Assembly: GCA_036785325.1 (NCBI GenBank)
Contig: JAXIVH010000126.1
Span: 411,286-475,285, forward strand
Reading direction: 5' to 3'
Length of the DNA: 64,000 bases
From: Urophycis tenuis
Taxonomy: Eukaryota > Chordata > Actinopteri > Gadiformes > Phycidae
Notes under the pieces: generated by a model
The model's database searches: none
The model's input: the letters and a program-made list of their open reading frames with translations, nothing else
What the model was told of the DNA's origin: nothing
Made by a program: the position numbers and the translations under genes
Shown: piece by piece, positions 1 to 13,000 of the stretch
Numbering within the stretch: position 1 is the first letter of the stretch
How the letters are laid out: every line of letters starts with the position of its first letter

Positions 1-334
1 CTTGTAACTGGTAATAACATGTTTCATAATTCATAAACAAGAGCAACACATTTCAAATACTTCACTTGTACCACCAATAAAATAAGAATACACTAACTGT
101 TGTATTGACCAAGCACACTTTGAGTTCTTCAGTGAAACCTTTAGTGTTGAGGCAGCTCATTTTGCATCCAAAAGAGACGTGGTAGTATTCCAGCACTAGC
201 TGCACACTACATGGCCCTGGCTAGACGTCATACCACCGTCACCAGGAGCAAAATTCCAATGTAACTGTTATGCAGCAGTCATTGAGGGAGCAGTCCCTGT
301 TAACTCCATCCCCCTGTAGACCTCAGGCAGACCA

Positions 335-1104
335 CTAACGCCGCTTAGAGGTCAAGCCCAACGGTTGAGGCCTCAAGGGCAGTTGCCAGGGGAGCCCCTC
401 CTTGAGGGCATGTCTACAACTGTGTTTAGGGCCCCCAGAATATGCACTGCACGTAGAGATGCTGGATGTTGCTGTGCCCACACCAACAGCTGCCTGGCTA
501 GCATATGGAGTTGCTGGGATTGCGTGCCACCCTGATCGTTCATATAGGCCATGGTCGTAGGGATGTCCATCTTTACCCAGGACATGCTTGCCTTCCAGGA
601 GAAGACGAAAGTGCTCAAGGGCCAGACGAACAGCCCTCAAGTCCAGCACATTGATATGTCTGCCGCTCCAGGGGGAATGTGAGCGGCTGCTGGCTGCCCT
701 GCCTCTGCCCACTGCATCCTACCCTGTCAGGGATGCGTCAGTGCATACCAACTCCCTGCAGCACACCCTGTGTAGCACTGCCGGGTAACATGCAGGTGTT
801 TCAGGTGCAGCCTGTGGGAATTGAACCACTGCTGAAGTGGCCGGAAGTGGAGAAGGCCAAGAGGAACTAGATGAGGGGCCGCAGTCAAAAGTCCCAGAAG
901 GTGCTGGCATTCCAAGACGATAATGATGCTCCCCAGACAGAAGTGGCCGAGGGGGGACAAGACGGATGGAGTCCTCCCCTCGGGTAGCTTTGCCATCTTT
1001 AGGACCAAGTCCAGTGATATGCCAATAAAAGTTACTATCTGGGAGGGAACCAGTTGGCTCTTATCAACGTTCAATGTGAACCCTGGTTCCTGTCCGTGGG
1101 CCAC
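335..1104 (-). pseudogene. DIRS-type retrotransposon RT/RNase H relic
   Basis: Minus-strand translation gives pieces typical of the reverse transcriptase and RNase H of DIRS-like tyrosine-recombinase retrotransposons. NVDKSQLVPSQ, then FIGISLD and VPLGLLHFRPLQ lie at about 1090-800. TDASLTG at about 720 is followed by HINVLDLRAVRLALEHF and ASLRAVHILGALN at about 660-430. These run in the order expected for the end of RT followed by RNase H. The frame changes at least twice (near 720 and 570) and stops interrupt it, so this is a dead fragment. No recombinase domain or element end is visible inside the window. The family call rests on remembered motif patterns of fish DIRS elements; a distant Gypsy relic is the alternative. 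Confidence 0.65.
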
Positions 1105-1290
1105 AAACCTCCAGGATCATGGCTGCAGTGAGATGAGCTGGGAGACGGAGAACATCATCCATCCTCCGGCTTTCATCTCTCCTTGCTCCTGCCCCACTTC
1201 CTGGGAGGAGCATCGGAATCCGAATGGCTTCTATTTCTGCCAACACCCGTCTTGGATGGAGTGGTCAGGGAGGGGAATGTGCACCACCCG

Positions 1291-1560
1291 GAGATTAGAT
1301 TAGATTCAACTTTATTGTCATTGTGCAGAGTACAAGTACAGGGACAACGAAATGCAGTTAGCGTTGTAACCAGAAGTGCAAATGAGCGATAAAGGTGCAG
1401 GTTGAGAGATATCAATCCCGCACATATATACTGTATATATATATATAGCTCCAGGTCTGTTAACTGACCTGGACAGCTCACATGAAGTAAGGGCATTATT
1501 TAGTTTTGGCAATAGGGAGGACCAGATCTGACCAGTTATAGTCAATAGCACTCAGCATCC
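1291..1560 (-). mobile_element. 3' end of an L2-type LINE, 5'-truncated
   Basis: Read on the minus strand, the segment ends in an ACAATAAAGTTGAATC-type terminus followed by short AATCT repeats. This is the common 3' tail of L2/CR1-group LINEs in fish. No coding sequence is left. The inner boundary near 1560 is a guess. It lies directly beside the DIRS relic. Confidence 0.6.
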
Positions 1561-2960
1561 TCTCCCAGTCTACCTCTCAATAGGCACTGCCAACTTCATG
1601 CCTCCCAGACTTAATGACTGAAGTGAATATTGTCTGTGCAAGACTAATCCACACCCCCTGTGCCAAAAAAAGAATAACATTAAGAACAAGATAACATGAG
1701 ACACAGAAGTAGTGCCAACATCTATTACTAGAAAGATAGCTGCAGACTATAGCTCTCTGTTAACATATAATGTTACACATCATTAACCCAAACTTTAATT
1801 AATCATATAATGTTATACACTCCTTGTGTTAAATAGACAGAGCCAGAGCTCACCTGGGGTAGCAACAGATCTCATCAAAACAGAGGTGAGACGACAAAAG
1901 AACATACAACAACAAATAATACAAAATTAGTCTGAAAGCATATAGGCAAAATAGGTAAAAGGGCAAAAATACAAACATGAATCATAAATGGCTGTCATTT
2001 ATTGAATAACTTTTTGGTGGAACCACCAAATTTCCCTTAGCGATGAATGCAAAACATGTCCTTTTGTACAGGATTCAATAGGACTGAATCATTTGTGTAT
2101 CAAGTATAGTTACCAGCGAACAGGTTGCAGGTTTACATACTGCAGATACTGTATGATGTTAAAGAAAGCTTGCAAAAACCATGCAGTTCGGGGCAAAGAC
2201 TCGTAACTTAAGCAAGAACAGATATTAGTAAGTTAGACTTTAGTTAGTTAGATTTGATTGTCCCCGCGGGCAACAATACCAGAGAGTAACAATACATAAA
2301 GTGTAACACAACAGGGACAAGTGTAACATATAAGACTCAGTTCCCTCTGTGAGTCACCCAGTGCCCACAAAATGAAAGAATTGTCTCACTCCGGTCGAAA
2401 TTGGGATATCTATAGTTGAATGACTTACCACGGTATAAACCCAAAAAGTATTCAATGTAATTTTAGATATTTTAAATATATTTGTGCATAATAATGTCTT
2501 TGTACTTAATTCCTGTTTCAAAACCATCCTAGTTTAAACTGAATGACTAGCAAGGAAAATAATAAAATCATGAGATGTGAGATGTGAGATGTATTTTTGC
2601 GACATTATGCTCATACAGCTGCTATTTATGTATTATATTATGTATGTTTTTTATAAATATTTTGGGTAAAGTTTATAGTACAGTAAAGTATTGATTGTTT
2701 GCTGCTAATAGATACAGGCAAATGCAGGATGGTATTGTGACCCTTTTCGAGCCTTTTTCACAGTTTTTTTTGTCAGACTATTCCAGGCTGTTCAGAAAAT
2801 GTCCCCCCCTCTTTGTGCTTTTAAATCTTTGTCACACTGTACTTGCTTTTGTGCAGACGTTGAACAACGCCAGTTTCAGATAACCTGGCTGGAATATGTG
2901 AGGTCAGCCTATTCCCCACAACACAGCAAGATTCATTTCCATCCATCATCTCCCAACACA
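1561..2960. other. Non-coding stretch upstream of the connexin
   Basis: AT-rich sequence without a convincing gene. About 2239-2400 resembles another minus-strand LINE 3' end: a GTCCCCGCGGGCAACAATA block beside TTAG repeats. I see nothing else that can be assigned. Short open frames here have no recognisable content. Confidence 0.4.
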
Positions 2961-3034
2961 TAAAAAATAGGCATGACAATTACATTATTTTTCCACATTT
3001 GTATCATACAGGACTAAAACAGGACTATCTAAAG
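2959..3034 (+). promoter_or_regulatory. Likely core promoter and noncoding exon 1 of the connexin
   Basis: A strong splice donor, AAAG|GTGAGT, sits at 3034/3035. It pairs with the acceptor CTGCTTAAG at 3233 and removes a 199-bp intron just upstream of the start codon. A noncoding first exon with the whole CDS in the next exon is the usual connexin layout. An A/T-rich box, ATAAAAAATAG, near 2961-2971 could serve as a TATA-like or MEF2-like element. The transcription start is inferred, not seen. Confidence 0.4.
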
Positions 3035-3241
3035 GTGAGTTGTTTTGACTTTTTCAGGAATGGTAACCTTGCGTTGAAGTTCATACTTAGCTTATCCCAT
3101 TTTATCTTACTTGCTTTCAAAAGAGTACTTAATTTGATAATTTTCTAGGAATTAATTAAGTTGTGAATTTCTCATAATTACAATCATGATTTTTCACAAA
3201 AGTCAAGTATCTTGCCTTTTCTTTCTGCTTAAGGTAGAGCC

Positions 3242-4342
3242 ATGGGAGACTGGTCAATACTGGGACGTTTTCTGTCCGAAGTGCAAAACCATTCCACAGT
3301 GATAGGCAAGATTTGGCTGACCATGCTGCTTATCTTTCGCATCCTGCTGGTGACCTTGGTTGGAGATGCTGTTTATAGTGATGAGCAGTCCAAGTTCACT
3401 TGTAACACCCAGCAGCCTGGATGCAACAACGTCTGTTATGACACCTTTGCTCCTGTGTCACATCTGCGTTTCTGGGTTTTTCAGATTGTGCTGGTATCCA
3501 CTCCATCTATCTTCTACATTGTCTTTGTTCTCCATAAAATAGCCAAGGATGAAAAGCTGGATGTCCAGAAAGGAAAGTGTATCATCCAATCACCTTCAAA
3601 AAAGAGCAGTGTTGAAGTTGAAAGCAGTTGTATAGAGGAAACCAAGGGGGATCCCACCTACAGTCCCAAGTACATGGACGAGTGGGGGGCCAAAGATCAA
3701 GAGGGAATGGAAAAAAGTCTCCTGGAGGAGGATTACGGTGATCTTGGTGAAGATCCAACCCAACTATCAAGCCAAGTCTTACTCATTTACATTCTTCACG
3801 TATTGTTACGGTCTGTTATGGAGATCACCTTTTTGGTGGGCCAGTATTACTTGTTTGGTTTTGAAGTGCCTCACTTGTTTCGCTGCGAGACTTATCCCTG
3901 TCCGACGCGCACTGACTGCTTTGTCTCTCGTGCTACAGAGAAGACCATTTTTCTAAATTTCATGTTCAGCATTAGCCTGGGCTGTTTTGTTCTCAACATC
4001 GCAGAGCTTCACTATCTGGGCTGGATATACATATTTCGCATTCTGTGTTCAGCTTGTTCTACATGCTGTACTCACGAGAGGGGCGTGGGTCTGTACTCCA
4101 ACCAGAACCCCCTCCTGTTCCAGATGAAGCACTCCCTCAGGGGCAGACTGGTCCTACAGACTCCTGCACCCAGAAGCCAGGAGAAGGCTGGAGGTCTGCT
4201 CACTCATGCTCCAGCTATCTCATTTGAGACAGACTCCACTGTGGAATGCACATCCAAAAGGACTTTAGAGGAGAGGGACAGAGTAAAGCTCAAACTCGAC
4301 AACAATGCAAAGTTAGGACGAACCAAGAAGTCATGGTTATAA
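3242..4342 (+). CDS. Connexin (gap junction protein), gamma/delta type
   Basis: Single-exon CDS of 366 aa, about 41 kDa, forming intercellular channels in the plasma membrane. The N terminus is MGDW. TM1 is about residues 22-42. Extracellular loop 1 holds the diagnostic cysteines C54, C61 and C65 (C-x6-C-x3-C) in CNTQQPGCNNVC. TM2 is about 77-98, with a cytoplasmic loop of about 75 residues. TM3 is about 178-200. Loop 2 has C215, C220 and C226 (C-x4-C-x5-C), and TM4 is about 235-257. The C-terminal tail is about 100 aa and ends in SWL, which could bind a PDZ domain. The first loop and HKIAK resemble gamma connexins, whereas the MG(D/E)W start and the AELxxLGW stretch after TM4 fit delta connexins. 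I therefore give no symbol. The frame is intact and the ATG follows a splice acceptor by 8 nt. Confidence 0.96.
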   Translation: MGDWSILGRFLSEVQNHSTVIGKIWLTMLLIFRILLVTLVGDAVYSDEQSKFTCNTQQPGCNNVCYDTFAPVSHLRFWVFQIVLVSTPSIFYIVFVLHKIAKDEKLDVQKGKCIIQSPSKKSSVEVESSCIEETKGDPTYSPKYMDEWGAKDQEGMEKSLLEEDYGDLGEDPTQLSSQVLLIYILHVLLRSVMEITFLVGQYYLFGFEVPHLFRCETYPCPTRTDCFVSRATEKTIFLNFMFSISLGCFVLNIAELHYLGWIYIFRILCSACSTCCTHERGVGLYSNQNPLLFQMKHSLRGRLVLQTPAPRSQEKAGGLLTHAPAISFETDSTVECTSKRTLEERDRVKLKLDNNAKLGRTKKSWL

Positions 4343-4463
4343 AAGGTCTTTTTGAAATGTAGTACATTAGAGATATAGTATACTTTGAAGAATTTCACTT
4401 TGTTATTGTATGGAGTTCTACTTCATTTATCGCATGGTGACATTATTGGATTAATTACTTTCA

Positions 4464-4469
4464 ATTAAA
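4464..4469 (+). other. Poly(A) signal of the connexin mRNA
   Basis: ATTAAA lies about 120 nt after the stop codon, the first good hexamer downstream. A short 3' UTR is inferred; a more distal site is possible. Confidence 0.45.
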
Positions 4470-4479
4470 GCAGTGTAAA

Positions 4480-6035
4480 TCCACTGAAAACTTATGGCTA
4501 GCCCTGTCTTTTCTAATACATTTTTAAGGAGTCTATTTTTGCAATTCATTTGGAGAATGTAACAATTTATTTGCTCTGAACTGTTTTAGAACCTTTAATG
4601 TGCAGGCACACTGTCTGTATAGTCTGTAGCGCTTCTCAACTGACAATTTTAAACCAACTTGATGGAACAGTTTTACTTGACTTTTATATCACTAAATAAT
4701 AAGTAATATGTTGGAATTGAATCCCTAGCTCTAGTGCTAAAGTGAAAACCCCACCCAAAGGTTCAGTTATTAATAATTTTATATATTTACTTTAATTCAC
4801 GATTTCATTTTATATATCGAATGAACTTACCTTTTAGACATGCACTAGACAAGGCATTATATACATACTAACATACAGTATATAATATTGCTTCACTGCA
4901 GCGTCCTCTAACGATTACTGACTGCATTGCTAAAGTAGATGAGAGAGAGAAGTCTTGCGTCATTGAGTTAACAAATTGCTTTAAATGCCTAGATTGTTAC
5001 TGCTACAATACGGACATGTGTCTGACATGATTACGTTTGTAGCTCACTGTAGCTCATTTGTGTTTAATTATTTAGGGGGGGGAAATGCTATTTTAAGTTG
5101 AATATTAACAAACGCCACGACGTGATAATAGTTCTGGTCTGGTCAGTATGGTGAACAGTGACAACCTCCCATCAGCAGACACGTCCTGCAGAGCTGCTGC
5201 ACTGTGTTGTGCACAACGTAGGACTTTTATATGCTACAGCTAGATAGGACTTTATGATTTATTTGTTCATTTTCATGAATTGCCATTATAAGAACTTTGA
5301 ATGTATTTAAACGTGAATGTTTTTTATGCCATTATTGACGTTATTTCAAATGAATAATTATAATTTCTAAGCAAACCGGTTTCTGGTGTTTCTATCCAAA
5401 CTACTTCTCCCCACAGGCTGCAAGACGGTTATAACAACTATAAACGTATAGACTATGTACTTATTCACGTTCTTCAAACCTACACCCAGGGCACCGTATG
5501 CGTATTGATCCCAGACCATGTGGAATAATTTCTGCAGTGTTATACAGGTTTTATTGAATATCTGGTTACCTATATATTTTGGACTCAAAATTGCCCATCG
5601 TGCATTTAAACGAAATTCGTTTATAAAGTAATAGCCATGCATTTTCCAGCTATATACACACATACACAAAGGGCATTAACATATATAGCGATATATTTTA
5701 TGCTTATGAGTGAAGGAAGCATTATAATTGGTATTTGGCAGTCATGCCAGTTCAAATTTGGATGCTATGAAATGTACCCCACTTCAAAGCAGCAATAGCA
5801 GATAGGCCTTAACATTGAAGTTATTGCCACAAAGAAGTTGCCAAGTTTCACATTAACTAACCACCTTATACACTTTTACATTCCTGCCCGCCAATTTTAT
5901 TTTCCATTCTTTTAATTATGAAAAGGCAATTCATAAATGATATATATATATCATATAAAAATAATGCCAGATAGGACTCAAAACAACTGGAGCCAATGAC
6001 AGAATCCATTCAGTGAAAAGGAGTTATTAGACTGT
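4480..6035. other. Intergenic AT-rich sequence between connexin and wsb1 3' end
   Basis: No gene, RNA or clear transposon recognised. It contains short AT dinucleotide runs and one G8 run near 5076. The two flanking genes converge here: the connexin is on + and wsb1 on -. Confidence 0.5.
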
Positions 6036-6039
6036 TCAA

Positions 6040-7008
6040 TTTATTTAATGCATTCTGAAACTCATGAAAACACCAGCATTTCAGCATTTGGTCCTCTGCA
6101 GAATACTTAGCAACAAAGAAAATGAGGGGTTTGGAAATCAGTCATTTGTGTACAGCATGTGTGCAAGGTATATGACACAATGCCATGTATACTAATCACA
6201 GTCCACGTTTGGTCTCTACTACATTTGCAGACAACATTCTGGGTTATTTGAAAATTCCCCATTAAGAGAAGATAAAAAGCAAAAAAATACAAATATTCAG
6301 CTTTAGTATCAAATATCAAAGGCGAGAAAATGATTTTGGATACATGTATAACCTGCCAGAATAGCACTGTACAAAACAAGTATTCAATCCATCCATCTAT
6401 ACTTGTACTTGATATATATATATATATATCAGTTTACAATATTGGTACAAAGCTTAGAAACTGATTGCCCTCCTGATTTTATAAAAGAAAAACAAAGGTG
6501 ACATCTTCACGGCTCTGCACATTCAGCATAATGACGTGGTGAAGAGCAGTGAGCTGGAGGCACAAGAGGAGTGTCCCAGCTGGGCGCCAGCACACACACA
6601 CTGCGGCAGTTGCTGGGATAGCGGTCACTTCTGGAACATACCAGTACCTCGCCTTGTAGCACAATAAACCTCAACACAAGAGGAAGCAGTCCCTCCTCAC
6701 TCGATAGCCACAATCGGAGGTCTCTTCCCCAGCCCAGCATGGAATCAAAGGGACCGCTGATCATGTGGACGTCAATAGCAGCCCGCAAGTGATTTCAACC
6801 AGTTCCCATGTTCCACTCAACTAGGCCTGCCATCATCATTTTTCCACAAAACAAAAAATAAACAATAAATATATAGCAAACTTAAAAGTAAGACAATTAT
6901 ATTGTTGTGGTTTTGTGTGTCTTGTTTTTCTCTATTTGCAAGTTTATCTTCCTTTTCTTCATTCTTCATTTTCTGTATGTCACATTTCTTTAAAGCATGA
7001 AGTGGTGG
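6040..7008 (-). other. wsb1: Putative 3' UTR and poly(A) signal of wsb1
   Basis: The stretch after the wsb1 stop codon has no coding content. A minus-strand AATAAA at 6040-6045 is a plausible poly(A) signal, giving a 3' UTR of about 950 nt. Other A/T-rich hexamers exist, so the end is only a candidate. A short AT dinucleotide run lies near 6415-6430. Confidence 0.35.
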
Positions 7009-10000
7009 TCAGAAGACTCTGTAAGCCAGATAGTCACACAGGGGCGTGGGGATGTGCAGCTCCTCTACCTGCTGCGTGGACATGACCCGGCGCAGGGCCA
7101 TCCTACACAGGTGCTGCAGGTTGGAGATGCTGCGGGGGCACTCCCAGAAGTGGACACTGCCATTGCGGGTCCTAACAAAGAAATAGGTGCTCAAATAACA
7201 CAACGTACACACGGTTCGCTTAAGAACAGATGAATAAGATAAATGAAGTCACTTCAGAAAAGACATAGGACATCTTGCCAGGCCTGTAGCAATGCTAATC
7301 TAGAGTTCATTATCTAATCAAATATAGATATTATGAAATTACTGGAATAACAAAACAGAGCCAACAGGAAGACATTAGATACAAGTGTGTTGTTGAACTG
7401 AACCCGAGTTTGCTCTGATTGAATAACGAGTCCTACCCTGCAGCGAGCACCGTCCCGTCTGTGGAGAAGGCACAACTGAGGCCGTTGGTCAGAGCTGCGA
7501 TGGCCTGGGGGGCCTTCTCTTCGATGCTCCAGAAACGCAGCAATCTGGGGGAAGTTTTAAGGTTAAGGCTCAGTTGACAACAACATGGTGGTTAATAGTA
7601 CCAGCCCATCATTATGCAGACAGGAAACAAGTCCCCCTTTGTTCATGTCAAATGTAAAAATATGCATTTATACCTAGAAGGCTTCAGTGACAAGCTTCCC
7701 TAGACAGATTTTGCGCAACAAATTAACAAGCAAGTGTACTTAATTAATAAACAGGCAACGATGCAGTGTTAGAGGAGTACAAGTATGTTTGTGCTGGAGC
7801 TCTGCAAGTAGACCTTACTGGATGTCATCATTGAGCCCAGCCTTCTGGACTACTGTTAAACATGTGCTACAGCTGCAGACGTAAACACAGCACAACACAA
7901 CAGAAACACGCCAAGAATAATTCTGGCTATTCATAAAACATACCGGTCATCAGCGAGGCTAGCAATGTGACGTCCATCATGGCAGAAACTGACTGACCGC
8001 ACCCAGCGGTCATTGGCACCACCAGCAAATATTGGCGATGGTGGGGGAAAGAGATGACTAGAGGAAGAAATGACATAAGTTTATTAGAGGAGGCCCAACC
8101 AATGACAGGTCACATCAAACAAGACATTAGTGGTTTTTCAAAGCAATGTTAATTCTAACCAGACAAAAGCACACAAAACAAGACATTAGTGGTTTTTCAA
8201 AGCAATGTTAATTCTAACTAGACAAAAGCACACATCTCACCCCTGTTCCAGCAGAACGGTGCCCTTGTAGGGGTCCCACACAATGACCCTGGTGTCGTAG
8301 GAGGCCGTCACCAGCAGAGCCCCGTCAGGAGAGAACTCACAGGACACCACGTCGTTGTGGTGCCCCTCAAGCCTCCGGATCAACGAATAGTTATCCATGT
8401 TCCATAGGAAAACCTGCAAAGGGAACCGGTGTGTATTAAAGCATGTGACGTGATTTGGAAAGCAGGTGTAGGTTATAAGTTTGACGACTAGACACAGAAA
8501 ATGTCAATGAAAAACATTCCAATAAAGGAAACATGATAGTACCAAGAACCTAAAGCTTTGCAGCAAGATCAAACAAATATCAGTAGGTATGCTACCCAAC
8601 AGTGAGGCTATGCATGTCAAACCAACTTAAATACAAAGACACTCTCATCCCGACTATTCAGTACATTCAGGTGTGAACATAGCAATACATTATACGCTAT
8701 GCTGTATTGTATGACTTTGAAATGAATGCAGGTGTAATAAAAAGTCAACAAAACATAAGTAAGAAAAACAAGCAGTTAACTTTAAGTACATAAACGTTAC
8801 CCCACGGATCCCCTCCCAGAGGTTTAGTTCACTGGGTTTGTAAAAGATTCACAGCTCCAGCAGAAGCCTACTAAGAGACGGCTGCTTCAGGAGAACATGA
8901 CATTTGACGGCCAAAGGAATGACTCCTTTGGCACTCATACATGCACTCTTTTCCCACACACAGACACTACAAGAATAAGTGATCAGTTTATGCGCTTTAT
9001 ATTCTGAGTCAGCCATGGTATCCGATTTGACTACCACAGGTTTTTTGGAGAGATCAAATAGGCATATGACAGCATAAGAAAAACTTTAAAGCAACCAAAA
9101 TCGTGATTCCATTACAATATACAGTATCTAACGTGATTTGATCGGGTGCTCTCCCTTTTCCCGTTGACATGCTTGAGTGTTTCTGTGCTTACTGCCTGCC
9201 TTGTGCTTCATCCAGCTATCACTGGACATTGGAGTACTATACATTGTCCTTCAAGACAAATTCAATATATTATACATTATGAAAACGGGTCCAAAAATAT
9301 GCATAGTGTTCTTATATTGATATGATGCAAGGGCAATTGTTAGGAATGAAAAGACCAGATTCAAATTTTCCCATCCCTGTAATTCCAATTCAAGAATATA
9401 CCAAATCATATCGTATATTATCCATGGTAAGATTGTCTCTTTTGTGTTTTGAAGCAAAAACATTTTATAAATACAGGCAGTCTTCGAAGGCACAAAGCCC
9501 CTTCATATCCTTGTATGAAAGAGGGGGGGAGATGGGAATGTTGTGATGGAAACTAGCCTACCATTTGTAGTGGTGATGAAACAGGGGTTTTGGGCATATG
9601 GGAAACTTGCCCAAACTAATCGAAACTAATCGGTGAAACTAATCGGTTTTGAGTCCTTGGCAAGTAAATTCTACCCTAAAATATCATCACATCATGATAT
9701 TGTGAAAAAACATGATCTAAGACATTTATTGAAGCTTTGAACAGCTTTTCTGGTATAAAAGCAGCAAAATAAGAGTGCTTATTTACATTAGGTGGTGACA
9801 ATTAAAGGATGAGTTCATTAGGTTGGACCCAATGGCCTATTCACAGTTTGCCTAGCATAATTTCAGGATGTAAACAACATTTTTTAGTAAATTACTGCAG
9901 TATGTTGTAGTTTGTTGCTGGACAATCTGTGAATAGGCCCTCAGATCAAAAACAGTGACCTGATGCTTTAAGTACAGAAAATGGAAGGAGTTGGATGGAA

Positions 10001-13000
10001 AGTTGGGGAGGGGGATTGGGAGGGGGATTGGGAGGGGGATTGGGAGGGGGATGAAGGAGAGGAGTTCCCATGATTTTGGTAAATGCTTTCAACTGAAAAT
10101 GTAGAGGAACTGCAGCAGCAGAGGTAGACAGACACGGAGCAGCACCTACGTACGGAGTGACCTTGCGGGTCAGGTGCCGGGGCAAAGGGCACAGTGCATC
10201 CCTGGTCTGCACCGGCTGCTCAAAATGTCAGCGCGGCGCTCCCTTCAAAACCAATCACACACAGTTCTGCCACGACCTGTGACAGGGAAGCAAGACACAC
10301 ACACTGTAGGGACACACATAGCCCAACATAGCCTGAGTAACCAGAAGAGAGCTGTCTTGCATGGCTTATGCCCATGTTCATACATGACTTGCTGCACATG
10401 TACATTGACTTCAAAAATCTAAAGTGAAATCAACTACAACTGAAGTAAATGGGCATATTTTAAAAATATGGGCTTTTTTGATTCAAGTTTTTATATGGGC
10501 TTTTTTGATTCAAGGGGGCATTTATCCACCATAATTTTAATTTAAAACATTGTTTTCAGTCTCCCTTGTGCCAAATATATGATTGAGATTTCATGATTGT
10601 GCGGTACAGAACGGTTTTTTAATCCAAAAGAACTTCCATCCAATTAAAGCGTGTGCTTCACCTGCACAAATGGTACCTGTGGTCACTCCTTTGTGCAGTC
10701 ACCAATGCTCTTGTCACATCTGTAATATTTATCCTTTATTCTGCATGCAAAGTGTCACCAGAATTCCTCCATTTTAACGTCCAAAACACAGGCTGTGATG
10801 CAAACTCATCTAACAATGACATTAAGCAAGCTTATACTAACAGTATAAATGGTGTACTTTAATTTGAGAGTGCAATTCTAAACGAGTGGGCACAAACAAT
10901 GGCACAAATAGCAGCTTAAAAAAATAAATCATAAAACATTGGAAGATGGGTTGAAAGCCAACATACCGCTTTACCAGCACCGACTGAGCACAGTGTGGAA
11001 GAATCAGGGGAGAAGGCACTGCAGTAGACCCAGTTCTGATGGCCCCGCAGCACTTTAACCATGTTACCTGAGGATAGGACAACACAAGAATAACTCCATC
11101 ACACTTACAAACTAGTGACTGCAGTTGTTGAGAACACATCTCACTATTGGAATGAAAAACACTATAAAACACACTACACAATTTAAATGAGCATTGGCCT
11201 GTATAGCATGACAACAATGTTTTGAAAAAGGTTTTATGAATCACAAAAAAAACAAATATGGATAGTTTCCACTGCGGAAACTATCCATATTTGACACACA
11301 AGGGCAGGAATTGAATATGCCAATATGGAGATGAGCTAGCCATGGAGATCGTAAACGAAAGAGGAATTCATATGATAATTATTGCCTTTGTAATACGAGA
11401 ATGATGGCGGGTCACTCTGCATCCGACCATTGCCAACTCCCTTACGTTTGAGGAACTATGTTAGCCTCTTCTGCCTGGGCCTCACAAACACACATATGTT
11501 ATGGCGGCTTTGTCTAACCAGACATATGTATAGAGCAAATAAAATACAGCCATAGAATACGTACAGCAAGGGATAAATTCTAAAATACTGGGAAACAAAC
11601 TGTTTTGTAATGATGTGTGGCATACGCACATGCCAGTTACAATGCTCAAGAAAGATTGGAAGCCCTGCAGGCATGCATAAACTTGAATGAAATTAAAGAC
11701 AAAAACAATAACCAATAGCACTTAACTTTGGCTCCATTGTATGTACCATACAGTGGCTGTTTAGAACGTTATCTTATGTGAAACAGAATTCACACAATTA
11801 TGTGAAACAGAATTCTCACAATTGGATTTATACAGCGTGAGTACTTGGGATACATGTGAAGCACATTGCTTTGCAGTTGAAATGCTATGCTAGGCTGTAG
11901 TAGCGTAGATTTTTAGCATTTGAGAAAATGTCTGTCAAAATATATAAATATTATACATCATTACTTTGCATGCACATAAAATGTGTTATCTCTAGGATTA
12001 AGATTACTTATCCATACCATCATCTTTCAGATCCCAGACACGTAAAGTCTTATCTCTCGATGCAGAGACTAGCATGAGGCTGCCGTCAGGAGCGAAGGTC
12101 AAGTCTCGCACTATTTCTGTGTGGTCCATCAGGTTTAGCAACAGTTTTCCTGGAAAAGAATAATAAAGAAATAGTGAATACAAAGTTATAAAGATTGTGA
12201 TATGAAAATGGTGGACAATATCAAAGGAGATTGTTAATTGCACCAACTTATGACAAACAGAACATTGTATAAAGTCTAAAAAAGTCTAATTGCTCATTTT
12301 CATTCTATTTTAAATGCATGTTGTGTGAAAGGTAGGCCACATAATTGATGCTATAATACTGTCTCAAACTAACAGTCCAAAGTAAGTTGTTTTCAAGCAT
12401 AAAATGAGCATCTTACGTACTTTTTTTTTTTAAAGAGAGCGCTCTAATGGAAAACAGTTGACATTTTTTAATGCATTTCGAACTTCAGTCCAATAGGATC
12501 TGTATTTTGACTCACCAGTGTACACGTCCCAAATCTTAATGCGGCCATTGTTGAGGCCTGTCGCAAGCAGCAACTGGTCCTGGCCAAACTTGAACCTGTG
12601 CCACTCAATGTTTACACACCGGCTTTGCTTCTCTGGTACCGATGAACCAAAGGCAAGACCCCAGACTATGTCACCACAGTCAATGGTGTGATCGCAAGGC
12701 TCATCTACCACTTGGGTGACTTGGCATTCATCACCATCTTGGCAAGACAAGTGGCGATTCCCTGCTCCGTTGGTACCTTCACCAGAGTGGCACTTGGAGC
12801 TAAACATGGACAAGTATATTTGTAAGGACCAACTTAATAACATAATTATTAATAATTCCTATGGTGAATGACATGTACAATAAGCACATATGGGTGTGAT
12901 GTTCACTTATTGTTTTCACAATGCTAATTTACAAACTAGCTTTGTAACATGATTAGGCATGGAACTACTTACAACTTTCCAAGACATTTGGACCAGGGAA

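Noticed and set aside
3582..4398. Antisense and overlapping frames within the connexin gene
   Set aside because: Shadows of a strongly conserved coding frame.
11253..11293. Pre-miRNA hairpin
   Set aside because: Stem of 18 bp with a 5-nt loop is too short for a Drosha substrate.
12004..12246. wsb1 exon 4 extended through the open frame to 12004
   Set aside because: The donor at 12017/12012 (G|GTATGG) restores the conserved DDGNMVKVLRGH junction with exon 5; the extension would break it.
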